Notes: a model not told the origin generated them from the sequence alone. A stretch of 64,000 nt of DNA from Phytophthora colocasiae (GCA_018806915.1 JAGKQI010000096.1:992001-1056000); one strand, 5' to 3'; counted from the first letter of the stretch, positions 35,233 to 46,550 are shown. Program-made: numbers and translations.

Positions 35233-36882
35233 ATGCAGTTAAAAGAGAGTGCCATCACAAGTTGCAGCATTATTTATTCACTTGTGCCCGCCCATCCTCT
35301 TCCGGCAGTCGACTTATCGCAGTCTTTTCGAGGCCGTCTACTACCAGCGAGAGTTCACACTTCAATTGTCAGAAATATTGCAAATACTACCGAGAAATCT
35401 TGCTGTGCGCAGCTGTGTCGTACTGTCCTACCGATGGTCGCGGCATTTACGGGGCAAATTCTTGCGATTTTGACCGTAGTTTTATGGGCTCCGTTAGGAT
35501 TGGGCAGTATTACCACGTTGGGCTAGCGACTAGAACGTTTGATTTTTGGTTCTTTTCGATCATTAACAGTGTGGTTTCTATCATGTTGTGAATATATTTC
35601 GGAGATATTCGCTCCATTCGAACGGTAATTGACTTGGTTGGTTATCACCATGTCTTATGTGTCGATGCGCATGTGCTGGGTACTAAAAACGTGAAGTATC
35701 TCTTGATTGCTTCAGTTGTTTCCGCAATAATCGTTTTCTTCTGGATCATAGACGGAGGCTCAACTTTTTCTATCGTGAAATACCAAAAATATGCAGAAAT
35801 GGGTTGGTGTCATTAAGCTTTCTCCTTGGAAAAATAATTTTCAGGAGACGAAAAGCACTTCGGTTACGGCGTAGGAAATCGACTGCAATGTTGAATGTGT
35901 CATTTATCGGTGCAAACTGAAACTGGAGGCTGAACGCAATCTGAGAATCTCTACAGTGTGGATTTCAAACGATTCATCGAAACATAATCCATCCCATCCA
36001 GTCAATACGGTGCAGCACTTACTGTTTGTCAAATTTCCGCATCCGTTTGACTCTTCAAGTACTTTATCTCCTTTGGGGAACGGCCGAACTATCATTCCCG
36101 ACCTGGTTACTCGTAATGCTATACACTGTTGGTGTGATAGGTCTTCTTCTATCACATCTCCTTCTCGTTCATGAGTTATTCGAGGCGGTGGAAACAGGGT
36201 TTATGGAGTTATTGGAGCTACAAGGAGCAGTGATTGCTCTATTGTGCACTCTTACGTTTACGACTTCGTTTGCTGTATTCTATCAACGTCAATTGCTGAA
36301 ATTGTTGTTTTCTTCTTTCGACTTTTTGTTTTACTCGATTCAAATCACAGCGGCCGATATCTGCGTCTGTAGTTTGTATGGTTGGGACCGCCCGCAGTGT
36401 TTGATGGTATTATCCTGGTGGCTTTGGGCGCATTGGCTGTTCACATTGGATGCGCTGCCTCCAATTGCGAGGAACAAGTTGAAGCTTCGCCTCCGTTATG
36501 TTGAGGTCATTTTAGTGATCCTACTGGTAGACCACGTTGCCTTAATCTACCAGATATTCTTAGTAACTGATACCAAGTTGCAAGAATCTGTCATTTTTGA
36601 TGGACGATTCTGGAGTCGACATGTCAGTATCCGCGTTATTCCGTTCTATACCGGCCACTCGTTGACGTTATTACTCTGGTGCTCTCGATTGGTCGCCCGG
36701 TTTGGAACGCTTCAGATAGTGATGTTACCATTCTTCGCGGAACTGTTTGCTACGAAAACGTTTTTGTCAGGAGAAGACGAAGAAGTTCACAAAGTACTCA
36801 GGCAATATACCATTTAAAGCACCTCATGGCCAGAAACTCAGTTCTCGTGCAGTTAAGGGCTAACGTCCAAGAGTACAACTAA
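35233..36882 (+). pseudogene. Multi-pass membrane protein family, copy B (degenerate)
   Basis: This is the second family copy, 154 bp after copy A. It starts with an ATG and the shared LVPAHPLPAVDLSQSFRGR block. The frame shifts at about 35360 (the KYCKYYREILLCAA continuation lies in another frame), and an in-frame stop follows at about 35524. Further shifts occur around 35790-36050. A long open piece from about 36026 to 36720 keeps LLKLLFSSFDFLFYS and FTLDALPPIARN, and a last shift precedes the ILRGTVCYEN end. There are at least four separate lesions, so this is a clear pseudogene. Confidence 0.85.
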
Positions 36883-37358
36883 CATCTAAAGATAAATAAA
36901 CCAAATAAAGTTTTCTGTTTTTGGTTGTTCAGGTCGTTAGTGTTGACTCAAGTTCGGGATTAGGTATTTCATTCAGTACAAGCTGAGAGTCATGTCAGTC
37001 GGGAAACAGGATAATTCCCAACCTAATCGACTAGTCTACGCGCTGGTGCCTGCTCAACCTCTTCCCGTAGTGGATCTGTCCAAGTCTTTTCGAGATCGGC
37101 TTCTACCTGGGAGAGTTCATACGTTTATTCGTCGCAAGTACTACAAATACTATCGAGAAGTTCTCATTTGTGCTGCGATATCGTATTGTTTGAATGTCTT
37201 CGTTCCACTGGTAGAAGTGCAACTTGGTCGAATAATTGCGGTACTGGCTGCTCTCTTTTGGATTCCACTCGGGTTAGGCAGTATTACCACACTGAGGTAC
37301 GATATTGTGCGTCTGGTTTTCCGAACGTTCGACTTTTGGTTTTTCTCTGCTATTACGA

Positions 37359-37366
37359 CAACTATC
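37359..37366. repeat. Target-site duplication, left (CAACTATC)
   Basis: CAACTATC here is repeated exactly at 39416-39423, flanking the MULE-like element. Confidence 0.9.
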
Positions 37367-37416
37367 CGAAGGATTTTAAATGGACCAATACCCGCCCTGG
37401 TCAAATCGGATCAAAA
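37367..37416 (+). repeat. Left terminal inverted repeat of MULE-like element
   Basis: It shares the blocks TTTTA, TGGACCAA, GGTCAAA and GATCAA, in order and spacing, with the inverted right end. Confidence 0.8.
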
Positions 37417-37543
37417 CGTCAATTCGGACTTGATCAAAGGTTTTGAACACGATTAGGGCTTTAAGTACGAATTTGGTTGGTTGACCAACAGCGGCATTCG
37501 CTCTTCTTCCTCCCACGCCACGAAGCACCGCTACGTAAGTGCA

Positions 37544-38456
37544 ATGGACAGCCAAGATACTTTCACCCCCCAAGGAAGTTCCCCACGTCATCCTGCGTGC
37601 AGTAGTTCCAATGACCGTGTATTCAATCCACCTAGTTCGGCGAGAAGTCGCCACGAAAGGCGCGATCGCCGTGGCCACTCGAAGCAGCGACATCGATCTT
37701 TCAGTGCTGGGCGCTCGACGGGATTCAGCCCTCAGCACCGCCCTAGTTTGCGCCCTCGTTGTCGGTCTTCTTTGAGTCGTAGTTCCTCCAACCATCGACG
37801 GAGTGTGCCACGCCGTTCAAGATCCCTAAGCCGCTCATGCAGCCGAGAAAGCCGCGCGCTTTAACTACCGACGAAGTCGCTCAAGTCGCCGACCGCGGCG
37901 TTCGACCAGTCCTTCGCGTCGCATTGGAAGGTCAAGCCGCCGACGTAGTCTCTCAAGTTGTCAGAGCTCATGTGGCAGCTCTCGGAGTCAGAGGGCTAGT
38001 CGTCCAAGGTGTCGCTCCAGCAGCTCAAGCATCTGTGGTGGCACTTGTAGACGTAGTTCAAGCCCAAGAAGACGCTTTACACCATCGCCTCATCGTTCCA
38101 GGCGCACATATTCCAGCGACACTGGACGCCCTCGGTCACGACGAATGCCAAGTCCACACAGCAGTGATACAAGCGTATCCGGACGCGCAGAGCGTAACAA
38201 CCCAACACGGAGGCGTTTGTGGGATTGGGGTGGTACGATGCAGAGTTCTATACCTCGAGGTGAAGCGTTCAGAGTGACTAACCGTCCTGTTACAAACGTC
38301 AAGCGCACGGATAAGCGGACTGTCCTTCATGCAGGGGGATATGCTTACACTGGTTACACCAAGTCGGAGAAGAGGATATCGTACAGATGCATTCAATATA
38401 GAAGCAGCGCGGGGTGCAAGGCGAAGCTACATTTTATCATCAAGATAAACAATTAA
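37544..38456 (+). pseudogene. RS-rich FLYWCH-finger protein of the MULE, frameshifted
   Basis: From the ATG at 37544 the product is strongly Arg/Ser-rich (RSRSLSRSCSRES). It hits TAA at 37862-37864. The RS-rich reading continues in the next fr ame without a break from about 37857 to 38456 (NYRRSRSSRRPRRSTSPS), so a single-base indel split it. Residues near the end form a FLYWCH-type finger (YTGYTKSEKRISYRCIQY, then CKAKLHF). Transposase-like remnants continue after 38456 in other frames (GEHVCSIKRTVTAPG; RSAHRARRRHFGADLHGVV). Such fingers are the DNA-binding part of many MULE transposases. Confidence 0.65.
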
Positions 38457-39365
38457 GAGTTTTCAGGTGAACATGTATGCTCAATCAAGCGCACGGTAAC
38501 TGCACCTGGAGTTGATGTCGTGGAGGCGATGAAAGAGCGAACTGATGATCTGGCAATATCGCAAATGAATTTGACGGCAGAGCGTGTTTTTGGAAGCAAA
38601 AAAGAGAAGATTTATACCTGAAGAAGTCTTAGTAGTCCAGCGTGAGCAAGTCATCCGAAGCGCACATAGGGCTAGACGAAGACACTTTGGAGCCGACCTG
38701 CACGGCGTTGTTGAAGTTCCTCCTGAGTGGCAAGTCAAAGCAGCCCGAGTGACGTCGCGGCCTACTCCAAGTTGTCAGCGTATGTGGGGACGGAATAGCG
38801 GCATGTTCGCGCCTTAGTCATGTTCGAATAGAAGATCATCAGGAGAGAGAACTTGTCGTTTTTGCTTATTTGTTGCTCTCAGTAGTTATAGTCATCACAT
38901 TAATTTGCACTTCCACCAGCACCGTAGCTCTACATAGTTGACGTCCGTAGCTATTTATCTTGTCGTTAGGGCCAGGAACAATACAACAGATGAAGTCTTC
39001 GCCTCGCAAGAACTTCCGACGCTGGTATCTGCATACCCTTCAGCCCAGAGGTACCAGGTTGGCTATTGTATAAGGTCAATTATCGTGTTGCTAGTGAACT
39101 GTTGACACTGCTGACAATACTTTGCTCAGCCCCTCTAATTAGCTACCTACAGCTCAGTTTATAATATAAGTGCCGTTTATGATTAAGTGATCCACACACA
39201 CCGCACAGCTTCGCGACCTCACCGACCTCCCTCTTTCCAGAAGGTTACAAGTACGGCAATGCGTGGGGGGGGGGGGGGTCAAATGCTGTATGCATTGTAC
39301 GTGATGGACTGTGGAATTCATTGATCAACTTCGATCAATAACCCACCTGGTCAATGGAATTGGTC

Positions 39366-39415
39366 AATTGATCGGTTTTGACCTGTACCGGCGTTGGTCC
39401 AAATAAAAGTCTACC
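39366..39415 (-). repeat. Right terminal inverted repeat of MULE-like element
   Basis: Read on the minus strand it matches the left end at about 35 of 50 positions, with intact blocks TGGACCAA and GGTCAAA. Confidence 0.8.
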
Positions 39416-39423
39416 CAACTATC
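39416..39423. repeat. Target-site duplication, right (CAACTATC)
   Basis: This is an exact copy of 37359-37366. Coding sequence of copy C resumes in frame directly after it. Confidence 0.9.
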
Positions 39424-40995
39424 ACTGTCACGATGTCAATGTACTTTGGCGATTTACGGTCGGTTCGGATGCTCATCGATTGGATTGGATATCACCACGT
39501 CGTTTTGGTTGACGCGCATGTATTAGGTCTCCGAAGTTTAACGTATTTCCTGGTTGTTACGATCCTCTCTGCTTCTGTTGTGCTTACATGGATCTTGTTA
39601 CGTCAAGTCGACGGTGGATCGACATTTACTATTGTGACGTACGAGAATATGGACAGAAGGTACGAGCTCTCCGGTATCGACGTTATCGTGAATGGAATGG
39701 TGTCATTAGGATTTCTAGTTGCCAAGGTAGTTTTCCGCAGAAGGAGGGATCTTCGAGTAAGGAAAAGATCATCAGCGATGGTACAGTGCATCATTTATCG
39801 ATGCCAACTAAAACTGGAGTCGGTAGCTGGGCCGTCACTTTCGCTAGCGTGGGCAAGTGAGGATTCCAGGTGTCAATCGAAAGAAAATTCTTTACGAGGT
39901 GCGGATGTGATCCAGCACTTGATGTTTGTCAAGTTCTCGCAGACTTTTGTCGCTACCAACACTCTTCTGCCTTGCAAAATCGTGAAGGAAACGTGTTTTC
40001 CAACTTGGTTTCTCTCGATTGTCTATGCTGTTGGTTTGGGCGGATTAATCCTCTCACATATCCCAGTCATACACGAGATAAAAGGGATTGTGGCACAGGA
40101 AGAATTCATATGCTCCGTATGTTTCACTGGGCTGCTCTGTACCGCTGTGTTCGTTGGTCTCTTTACAACTCTGTACCAACGCCAACTACTCAAGCTCCTA
40201 TTCACGTCTTTTGACTTCGCATTTTACTCGTTTCAAATCACTTGTGCGAATATCGGCGTTTGTATCTTGTACAACTGGAATATCTCGCGCTGCCTTACCT
40301 TTTTATCATGGTGGCTTTGGGCTCAGTGGATTTTTACACTCGACGCATTGACTCCAACCGCACGAAGAATGCTGAAATTCCGCGTTCGATATGCTGCTCC
40401 TGTGCTGTGTCTTCTTCTTGTCGACCATCTTCGAATAATGTATCGAATCTTTCTAATCGATAACACTGAACTTCGAGACACAGTCATTCTCGAGGGGACT
40501 GTCTGGAATCAGCACGTGGGGATTCGGTTAATCCCATTCTACGTCAGTCGATCGTTGACGCTTTCGCTTTGGTGTTCGCGTTTAATTGTACGACTGGCTT
40601 CGGCGTCTAGTGATGAAATGTCAATTCTTCGAGGCACAGTCTGCTACGACAATTTTTTCTCGAGAGGGAGAAGAAGAAGTTCACACATTTCTCAAATAGT
40701 TGATTTAAAAGTATTGGCATCCACATTTTCTCGACGCAGTAGAGTATCTCCTGTCACATCATTCCATCGAGAAAAACCCATGTAAATGCAATTCGTTTCT
40801 TTTTTTTTTCGCTACTTGCATTCGGCATAAAACACACAATAAAGCCTCGACATTACTTAGTCGCGCAGTTTCATCATCCTCGACTCTGGTTTCTTAAGTC
40901 TTCATCCTAACTACATTTAGGTTTTCTTGTCGACTTTTGCGGAGTGACTGCAACAAAGACGTCTCCAAAACGTTTGCTAACTTAGTACGCTTTCG

Positions 40996-42716
40996 ATGAC
41001 TCGAGTCGTTGCAGCTGGCACCTGCCCTGATATTCTCTACGTTTTCAAACCTGCCAAGCAACTGCCTGTGATCGATTTGTCCAAGTCTCTCCGAGGAGAA
41101 CTCCTGCCTGCCAAACTGAACGATGTTAGCCATCGGTTCCTTACAAAGTACCATCAGCCTTTGTTAGTGGCAAATGTGACTGCATTTATCATGATCAGCT
41201 TTATAGCGGTGGTCGATGCGCGAACTGGCCAATTCTTATCGCTAATAGCCATTTTTCTATGGACCCCACTTGGCCTGGGAGCTTTCAGCACTTTAAGGTA
41301 TGACGTTGTGCTGCTTCTCATGGGAACATTCGACTTCTGGTTCTTCTCCTTTGTCACAAGTATGACTGCCGGGATGATCTCGGCGTATTTCAGAGATCTG
41401 CGGTTCCTTCGAATGATTATCGACTGGGTGGGGTTCCATCATATCGTTTGCATCGACGCTCACGTGCGAGGAGTTCGTGATTTTGCGCTCATGACGATCG
41501 TTGGAATTCCGCCGGTACTCTTCATGCTTGTGTGGATCATGTTGGGTCATGTCGATGCATGTACCAGTTTTTCGCTCTTGGATTACGAGAATGAGAATCG
41601 TAGTTTCCATCTCTCTGGTGTGGATGTCATCGGCAACGGATTGTTATCACAAAAATTGCAGAGAGAAAAAGAGCAGCGTTGCAGAAGAACCGGGGATCAG
41701 TTTTTCACTGTGTAATATACCGATGTCCTCTGCAACTGATGCCAATTCAACACGCAAACTCTACCAAAAATCACGTTAGTCGAGCAAAGGTTCGTCGTCG
41801 TGGGGTTGGCGCAAACAGGAAGAAAGTGATGCTGCGTGAGACGAACGTCATCCAAAAAATGCGCTTCGTCAAGTCTCCGCACGTATTCAACGCCAGTCAC
41901 GTAGTTTTCCCCTTGCACATTACCAATGGCATCTATTCAGCCTGGTATCTCCTTCCACTTTATGCTGTTGGTGCTGTGGGTGTCCTCCTCTCATTCTCCG
42001 TTTTTCTAGGCACCTTGAGTGGGATCTTTGAAGCTTGGAGTGCATTTCTGTGGACGTTGATCTTCATACTGATATTTTTCACTCTTTATCAGCGCCAGCT
42101 TCTCAAGCTGCTTGTCACGTCGTTCGACTTTTTATTTTATGTTTTCCAGATAACGGCAGCCAATCTGAGTGTTTGCATTTTGAGCGGTTGGGAGATATCT
42201 CGCTGTGTAATGATGGCCACTTGGGAGATCTGGTTTCTCTGGGCGCTTACACTTGATGCCCTTACACCCGTTATAAAAGATAAATTGCGGTTCCGGGCCC
42301 AGTTTGCAGCTCCTGTGGTCGCTCTAGTGCTTCTAGCCCACATTGTAATTATGAGCCGTATTTTTTTCGTCGGAGATGAAACTCTGCAGGATACCGTCAT
42401 TTTTGAAGGGGTTATTTGGAACCAACCAGTAGTCGTTCGCGTCATGCCATTTTACTTCAGTCGAGTCGTGACGCTTGCATTGTGGTGCCCTCGTCTCATT
42501 TGGCGCTTCGCAATGCTCTCTAAGACGGAGATTGCTATTATCCGAGGTGCTGTGTGCTACAATAACTGTATATCCAAAAGAAATCGGCAATACTCGCGAG
42601 CTGCTGCGAAGAAGAATAAATCACGAGATCGAGTTGCCCCTGCAGTGCATAGAAGAAAACGTGGACCAATATTTTTCGCGTTAACGCTTGACACTGTATC
42701 ACCCAAGAACTTATAA
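40996..42716 (+). pseudogene. Multi-pass membrane protein family, copy D (frameshifted)
   Basis: This is the fourth and most divergent family copy. It starts at ATG 40996 with a variant of the shared N-terminus (VFKPAKQLPVIDLSKSLRGE), then GTFDFWFFSFVTS, DAHVRGVRDF and LSGVDVIGNGLLS. The frame breaks at about 41650, where the segment between NGLLS and the CVIYRC motif is 22 bases shorter than in copy C. The downstream part (in frame to 42716) keeps VIQKMRFVKSPHVF, LLKLLVTSFDFLFYVFQ, LTLDALTPVIKD and IIRGAVCYNN. Its stop lies 5 bp from the stop of the opposite-strand helicase gene. A functional variant through an undetected intron is possible but no splice pair restores the frame. Confidence 0.75.
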
Positions 42717-42721
42717 CCAGA

Positions 42722-44572
42722 TTACGACTGGGTCCGTCTCCGTTTGTTATTGCGAACCCATTCCTTCCAGTCCGAAGTCTGCAAGCTCCTTTCTGCCACC
42801 AAATCACCCCGAAATCGAAAAGCCCGCGTGCATTCATCTACCACTGTCTCGTTGGAGCGAATACGGGTTTTTACGTCCTGTGAGTGAATATTCTGGTGTA
42901 CTTCACGCGGCACTGACACTTTTGCTTGGCGCAACAATGGCACAAGTTCTCGGAAAAGTGAACGATCTCCCAGATTCACAAGTGTAAGGGCATTTCCAAG
43001 CACACCGGCACTTCGTCCGACACGACCAATGAGATGGACGTAGTCGGCAACTTTCTTCGGGAAATCATACACCACTACGTTCTCAACGTTTAGCAGATCC
43101 ATACCACGACTCAATACGTTCGTGGATACAAGAATCGGGATTTCCAAGTTGACAAACGATTCCAGTAAACGCAGTCGCTCTTGCTGGGTTTTATCCGCGT
43201 GAATTGCCGCTGCACCGATTCCACAGCGCTTCTCAATAGCTTGCGCAAGCATCGTTGCACCAACTTTAGACCCCACAAAGACAAGCTACAACAACTGAGT
43301 TAGATCGATACAAATTACAGTATAGAGAACATCAACCTACCGTTGATTCTTCGCCTTTTCCTTTTAAGAACTTGAACAACTCGTTCTTCTTTGATTTGTC
43401 TTCTGACCACCGAACTTGATGTCTCACACTTGGATTTAACACAAAGTTTTCTGCTGTTGTCCTCTTATCGACTCGAACATCTAGGCGAAGATACGTTTGC
43501 TCACTCCGGTCCTTTAATAGCTGCTGCACAAGGGTTTCTACTTCACCTGACACAGTAGCGCTCAAGAACACCAACTGATGTTTGCCACGTTCTCCACCCA
43601 GTAAGGCCACAATTTGAGAGATTTGTGGTCGAAATCCAACGTCTAACATGGTGTCCACTTCGTCAACCACACAAGTGCGAACACCTCGCAGAATGGCATC
43701 TCCACCACTGTAGTTCGTAAAAATATCGAGAAAGCGACCTGGTGTAGCCACAATCAATTGCACTCCATTTTGAAGGCGGTACCGTTGAGTGGGGACAGGA
43801 AATCCTCCAACCAACAGCGCTGTCTTCATATCTGCAATTCCTTTCATCAACGTCTTCGCTACAGTTTCAATCTGAATCGCTAGTTCTCTAACGGGAGCCA
43901 ACACCAGAGTCAGAATCTCCTCATTCTTCACCCGTGCTAACAATGACTGAGCAATCGCTGGAATCAAATACGACGCTGTCTTTCCTGATCCTGTAGGTGC
44001 ACTCACCAGCAACTTACAAATAAAAAAATTTGTCAGTATTTTGTGTAAATCTAGGTCAGCAGTTCACGTACGTTGTGCCCCTTTAGTACACAAGGGATCG
44101 TCTGCATCTGCACTGCCGTCGGTCTCTCAAACCCATTGGCGTTAAGATTATTCAACAATTCCTTGGGCAATTCCGCGCCTTCTTGATGCTGATCAAATTC
44201 CAATATCGGAATGGGGTATCGACTTGCTGGAAAGCTCCTGGTTGCGGTCTCAGAGGTTGATTTAATGGAGATTTTGATGCCTAACTTGGATCGTAATTCA
44301 TCAGCTCGTTCATCCAGTTGTTGGTTCGATTGAACTCTCTGCTGTTGTCTGGATATGCAGATATCTCGGCACTCGAGACTGCAGACGTCTTCATCTGTGG
44401 CGTCGCATACAAATTCGCCGTATCGACCGCACACCTGTAGGCGGAATAACGTCAGAATCATTGCCTATGTATGTAGAGCACCTAGTGTTTGTATATGACT
44501 GACCGTGCAGGTGGGCTCGCCAGGTTGAGCTTGGCGCTGGTCGGCGCTGCACTTTGCGATGGGGTCGGCCAT
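42722..44572 (-). CDS. DDX59: DDX59-like DEAD-box helicase with HIT-type zinc finger
   Basis: The exons are 44572-44504, 44434-44072, 44012-43341 and 43285-42722 (555 aa). The N-terminus has a zf-HIT-like finger split by intron 1 (CTVCGRYGEFVC...CSLECRDIC). Helicase motifs follow: Q-motif FERPTAVQMQTIP, motif I APTGSGKT, Ia APVRELA, Ib TPGRFLD, motif II as DEVD rather than DEAD (VVDEVDTMLD), motif III SAT, motif V TNVLSRGMD and motif VI HLIGRVGRS. A finger plus helicase is the DDX59 arrangement. Intron 2 falls just before motif I. The role is RNA remodelling, with the exact substrate unknown. Confidence 0.92.
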
Positions 44573-44898
44573 TGCTCGCTTTTTCAGTATCAAAATAAAT
44601 ATTTTGCATCCAAACTGCGCAAAATTTTAAGCGCACATTTCTTCAAAAGAACAAGAAAGTGCTTTCAGTTAATAACAACGACGACGACTCCGTGTTTTTT
44701 ATTTTCTTTTTCTTCACTTTTGTGTGCGGAGTACTTCGAAGTATTTAGCGTTCCGAGCGAACAGGAAATGACATCAGCAGGAGAATTAAACGACATACAG
44801 AAGAACAGGACGAAAGTTAACAGCTCAACCGACCCCTTTCTCCTGCGTCTGATCGAAAAGTCTGCTCTGAGTCCACCTTGAGACTGATATCGTGCTGC

Positions 44899-45313
44899 TT
44901 ACTCCAGAGCCTTCTTGGCCTCGCGAGCCTTGCGACGGCACTCCGAGTCCAGGAGGTCGCAGTCCGATTCCGGCCACGGGAAGGGCTTGGTGCGCATCTT
45001 GAGGTACGGGTAGGCGGGCTTCTCCTCCTCGTGGTGCTCGTGGCTCAGGTGGTCGCTGATAGCGTACACCGTGTACACCGCCACCAGGCCGATCATGCCC
45101 TTCGAGATTGTGTTCCATCGGTGCATCTGCTCCTTGGCCTCCTGCTCAGTGGCGCTCGACATGTTGCGGGTACCAGCGCGGAGCGACTGGGTCATAAGAC
45201 GCGATCCCTTGTTAAGAAGCGACTACAACAAGGGGAGCAACATGCAGATTAGCCTTAACTGTCTATATAAACTGAGAATTGTGTGCGCTTCCGGCGGTGC
45301 AGACTCTCACCAT
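44899..45313 (-). CDS. COX6A: Cytochrome c oxidase subunit 6a
   Basis: The protein is 108 aa. The body lies in one exon (45222-44899). It has a basic, acid-free N-terminus (SLLNKGSRLMTQSLRAGTRN), one TM helix (MIGLVAVYTVYAI), and the family signature HEHHEEEKPAYPYLKMRTKP followed by FPW. It is a small nuclear-encoded subunit of complex IV in the inner mitochondrial membrane. The frame at the 5' edge of this exon is phase 0. The best upstream donor (45310) immediately follows an ATG at 45311-45313, so the first exon would contribute only the start codon. Alternatively translation starts at the internal ATG at 45195. An out-of-frame ATG lies upstream at about 45379. Confidence 0.88.
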
Positions 45314-45488
45314 AGTAGAACGACGTGCTGGCGGTGAAGCAATACAAGAACTGAGGGGATCTCAAACGAGCGGCCATCGTAAGGACTACTTTTTTATAGC
45401 ACACCTACCAAACAGAATATAAATGCGCTGATTTTTATTGGTCGAAAAGAAAACTGCTATTAGGCCACTTCAACGGCAACTTGACCTG

Positions 45489-46550
45489 CTAGATGCCCAT
45501 TCGCTTGAGGGTCGGATCTCGCTGGTTGGACTCAGGCTCGGCAGGAATATCACCCAATGGGTCGATAAAACCAGTCAGGATGCGACCATCGCGAGACTGG
45601 CAGCAAGAAGTGTTAGTATACGTATAACACGATGAAGTTGGGGACAGCACACCTTAATGGCGGGACTTTGTCGGCGACCGAGTGGTGGATACACTTGTGC
45701 TTTCGTGTAGGCAGATCCAGGACGCGAGAAGGAACAGATCTGCAAATGCAAAAAAGTTAGAGTTAATACGTCGAAGAAATCGCTGCATTGGTGACGTACA
45801 CTGTCGTATTTATCGTTTGTCTGCTCCGGCTGGTCTGGGATTTTGCGGATGATTCCTTTGGCAATTAGATCTGACTTAAGACTTTTGGTACAGCCTTGTG
45901 CTATTGAATTTGAAGAAGCACGGCACGGTGTTAATGGTTTAGTAGATGTAAGGGGTTATTGCTTCAACGCGCACATGAGAAAAAGGGCCAAATTGCCTCC
46001 GAAATACTTGCGTAGTCCACAGCTCTTCGTCCTTCCACGTCGACCATTCTAGGATCTGCTTGGTGGGCCAACAGGACTCGAACAACTTTGCCGTGCTCTT
46101 GGAATGAAGCTGCATGTAGCGCTGTCCACCCCGTGCCTAAAGAATTAATAATTGTTAGGCTAGTTAGATGATAATCTGGCAAACTGCTGCCGTACCCTCA
46201 TTTCTAGCCGACACATCAGCTCCCTTTTCCAGCAAATATGAGACCATGGCGTCATTTCCCCATAGAGCTGCAGCACAGAGCGGTGTCGTTCCATCTACAA
46301 TAGCAAGTAGAGTATCTGTCACAAATGAAGTTTTCTATCATCTCCTTAAATTTTGGTACCTTTTCCGGGCGTATCAATATGCATACCGTTGTCCAGCAGA
46401 AACTCGACCTGAAGAACACATTAAAACCATTGCATTGCAATGCAGATAATGTTGCCTTACCATAGCACGTGAACCGTTGGCCGCTGCCTCCGCAAGGTCA
46501 ATGTGCGAGCGAATTACCCCTTCCTGTGCCTGCTGATTGTCTTCATCCAT
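45489..46550 (-). CDS. Small ankyrin-repeat protein
   Basis: Seven short exons (46550-46461, 46408-46360, 46294-46196, 46136-45975, 45870-45800, 45739-45653, 45596-45489) give 221 aa. Ankyrin repeats are visible: LAEAAANGSRAMVEFLLDNG, DGTTPLCAALWGNDAMVSYL-like (second unit with DGTTPLC and LLEKGADV), and GWTALHAASFQEHGKVV with LLAHQADP. The C-terminal 80 residues (LIAKGIIRKIP, FSRPGSAYTKAQVYPPLGRR, GFIDPLGDIPAEPESNQRDP) are not ankyrin and I do not recognise them. The frame stays open over all seven junctions. Partner and function are unknown. Confidence 0.85.

Larger units (their letters stand above)
37367..39415 (+). mobile_element. MULE-like DNA transposon inserted in copy C
   Basis: The element is 2,049 bp and is flanked by the 8-bp duplication CAACTATC. 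Its ends are imperfect terminal inverted repeats of about 50 bp (roughly 35 of 50 positions match). Both contain TTTTA..TGGACCAA and GGTCAAA.C.GATCAA. The left half encodes a broken Arg/Ser-rich protein with a FLYWCH-type zinc finger. Remnants of a Mutator-like transposase N-terminal region follow to about 38817, in shifted frames. No intact catalytic domain is present, so the element is non-autonomous or decayed. The rest (38818-39415) is non-coding, with a 14-G run at 39265-39278. The family call rests on the FLYWCH finger and repeat type. An 8-bp duplication also fits hAT, which the coding remnants do not suggest. Confidence 0.85.
36992..40785 (+). pseudogene. Multi-pass membrane protein family, copy C (split by a MULE)
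   Basis: The coding parts are 36992-37366 (125 codons) and 39424-40785 (454 codons with stop). A 2,049-bp transposon plus one copy of the 8-bp duplication lie between them. Without these the frame is continuous and would encode 578 aa with all family landmarks: LVPAQPLPVVDLSKSFRDR, RTFDFWFFSAITTT, MYFGDLRSVRMLIDW, VDAHVLGLRSLTY, LLKLLFTSFDFAFYS, FTLDALTPTARR and ILRGTVCYDN. The insertion sits in the hydrophobic segment after FDFWFFS. No other lesion is seen, so this is the best-preserved copy. As it stands, translation from 36992 runs into the transposon and stops at about 37456. Confidence 0.88.

Noticed and set aside
37837..38277. Open frame overlapping the RS-rich transposon protein
   Set aside because: It reads the same repetitive DNA in another frame, giving Val/Ala-rich sequence; the RS-rich frame with the FLYWCH finger is the meaningful one.
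39265..39278. Run of 14 G as a regulatory or quadruplex feature
   Set aside because: It lies in the non-coding part of a transposon; a slippage tract is the simpler reading.
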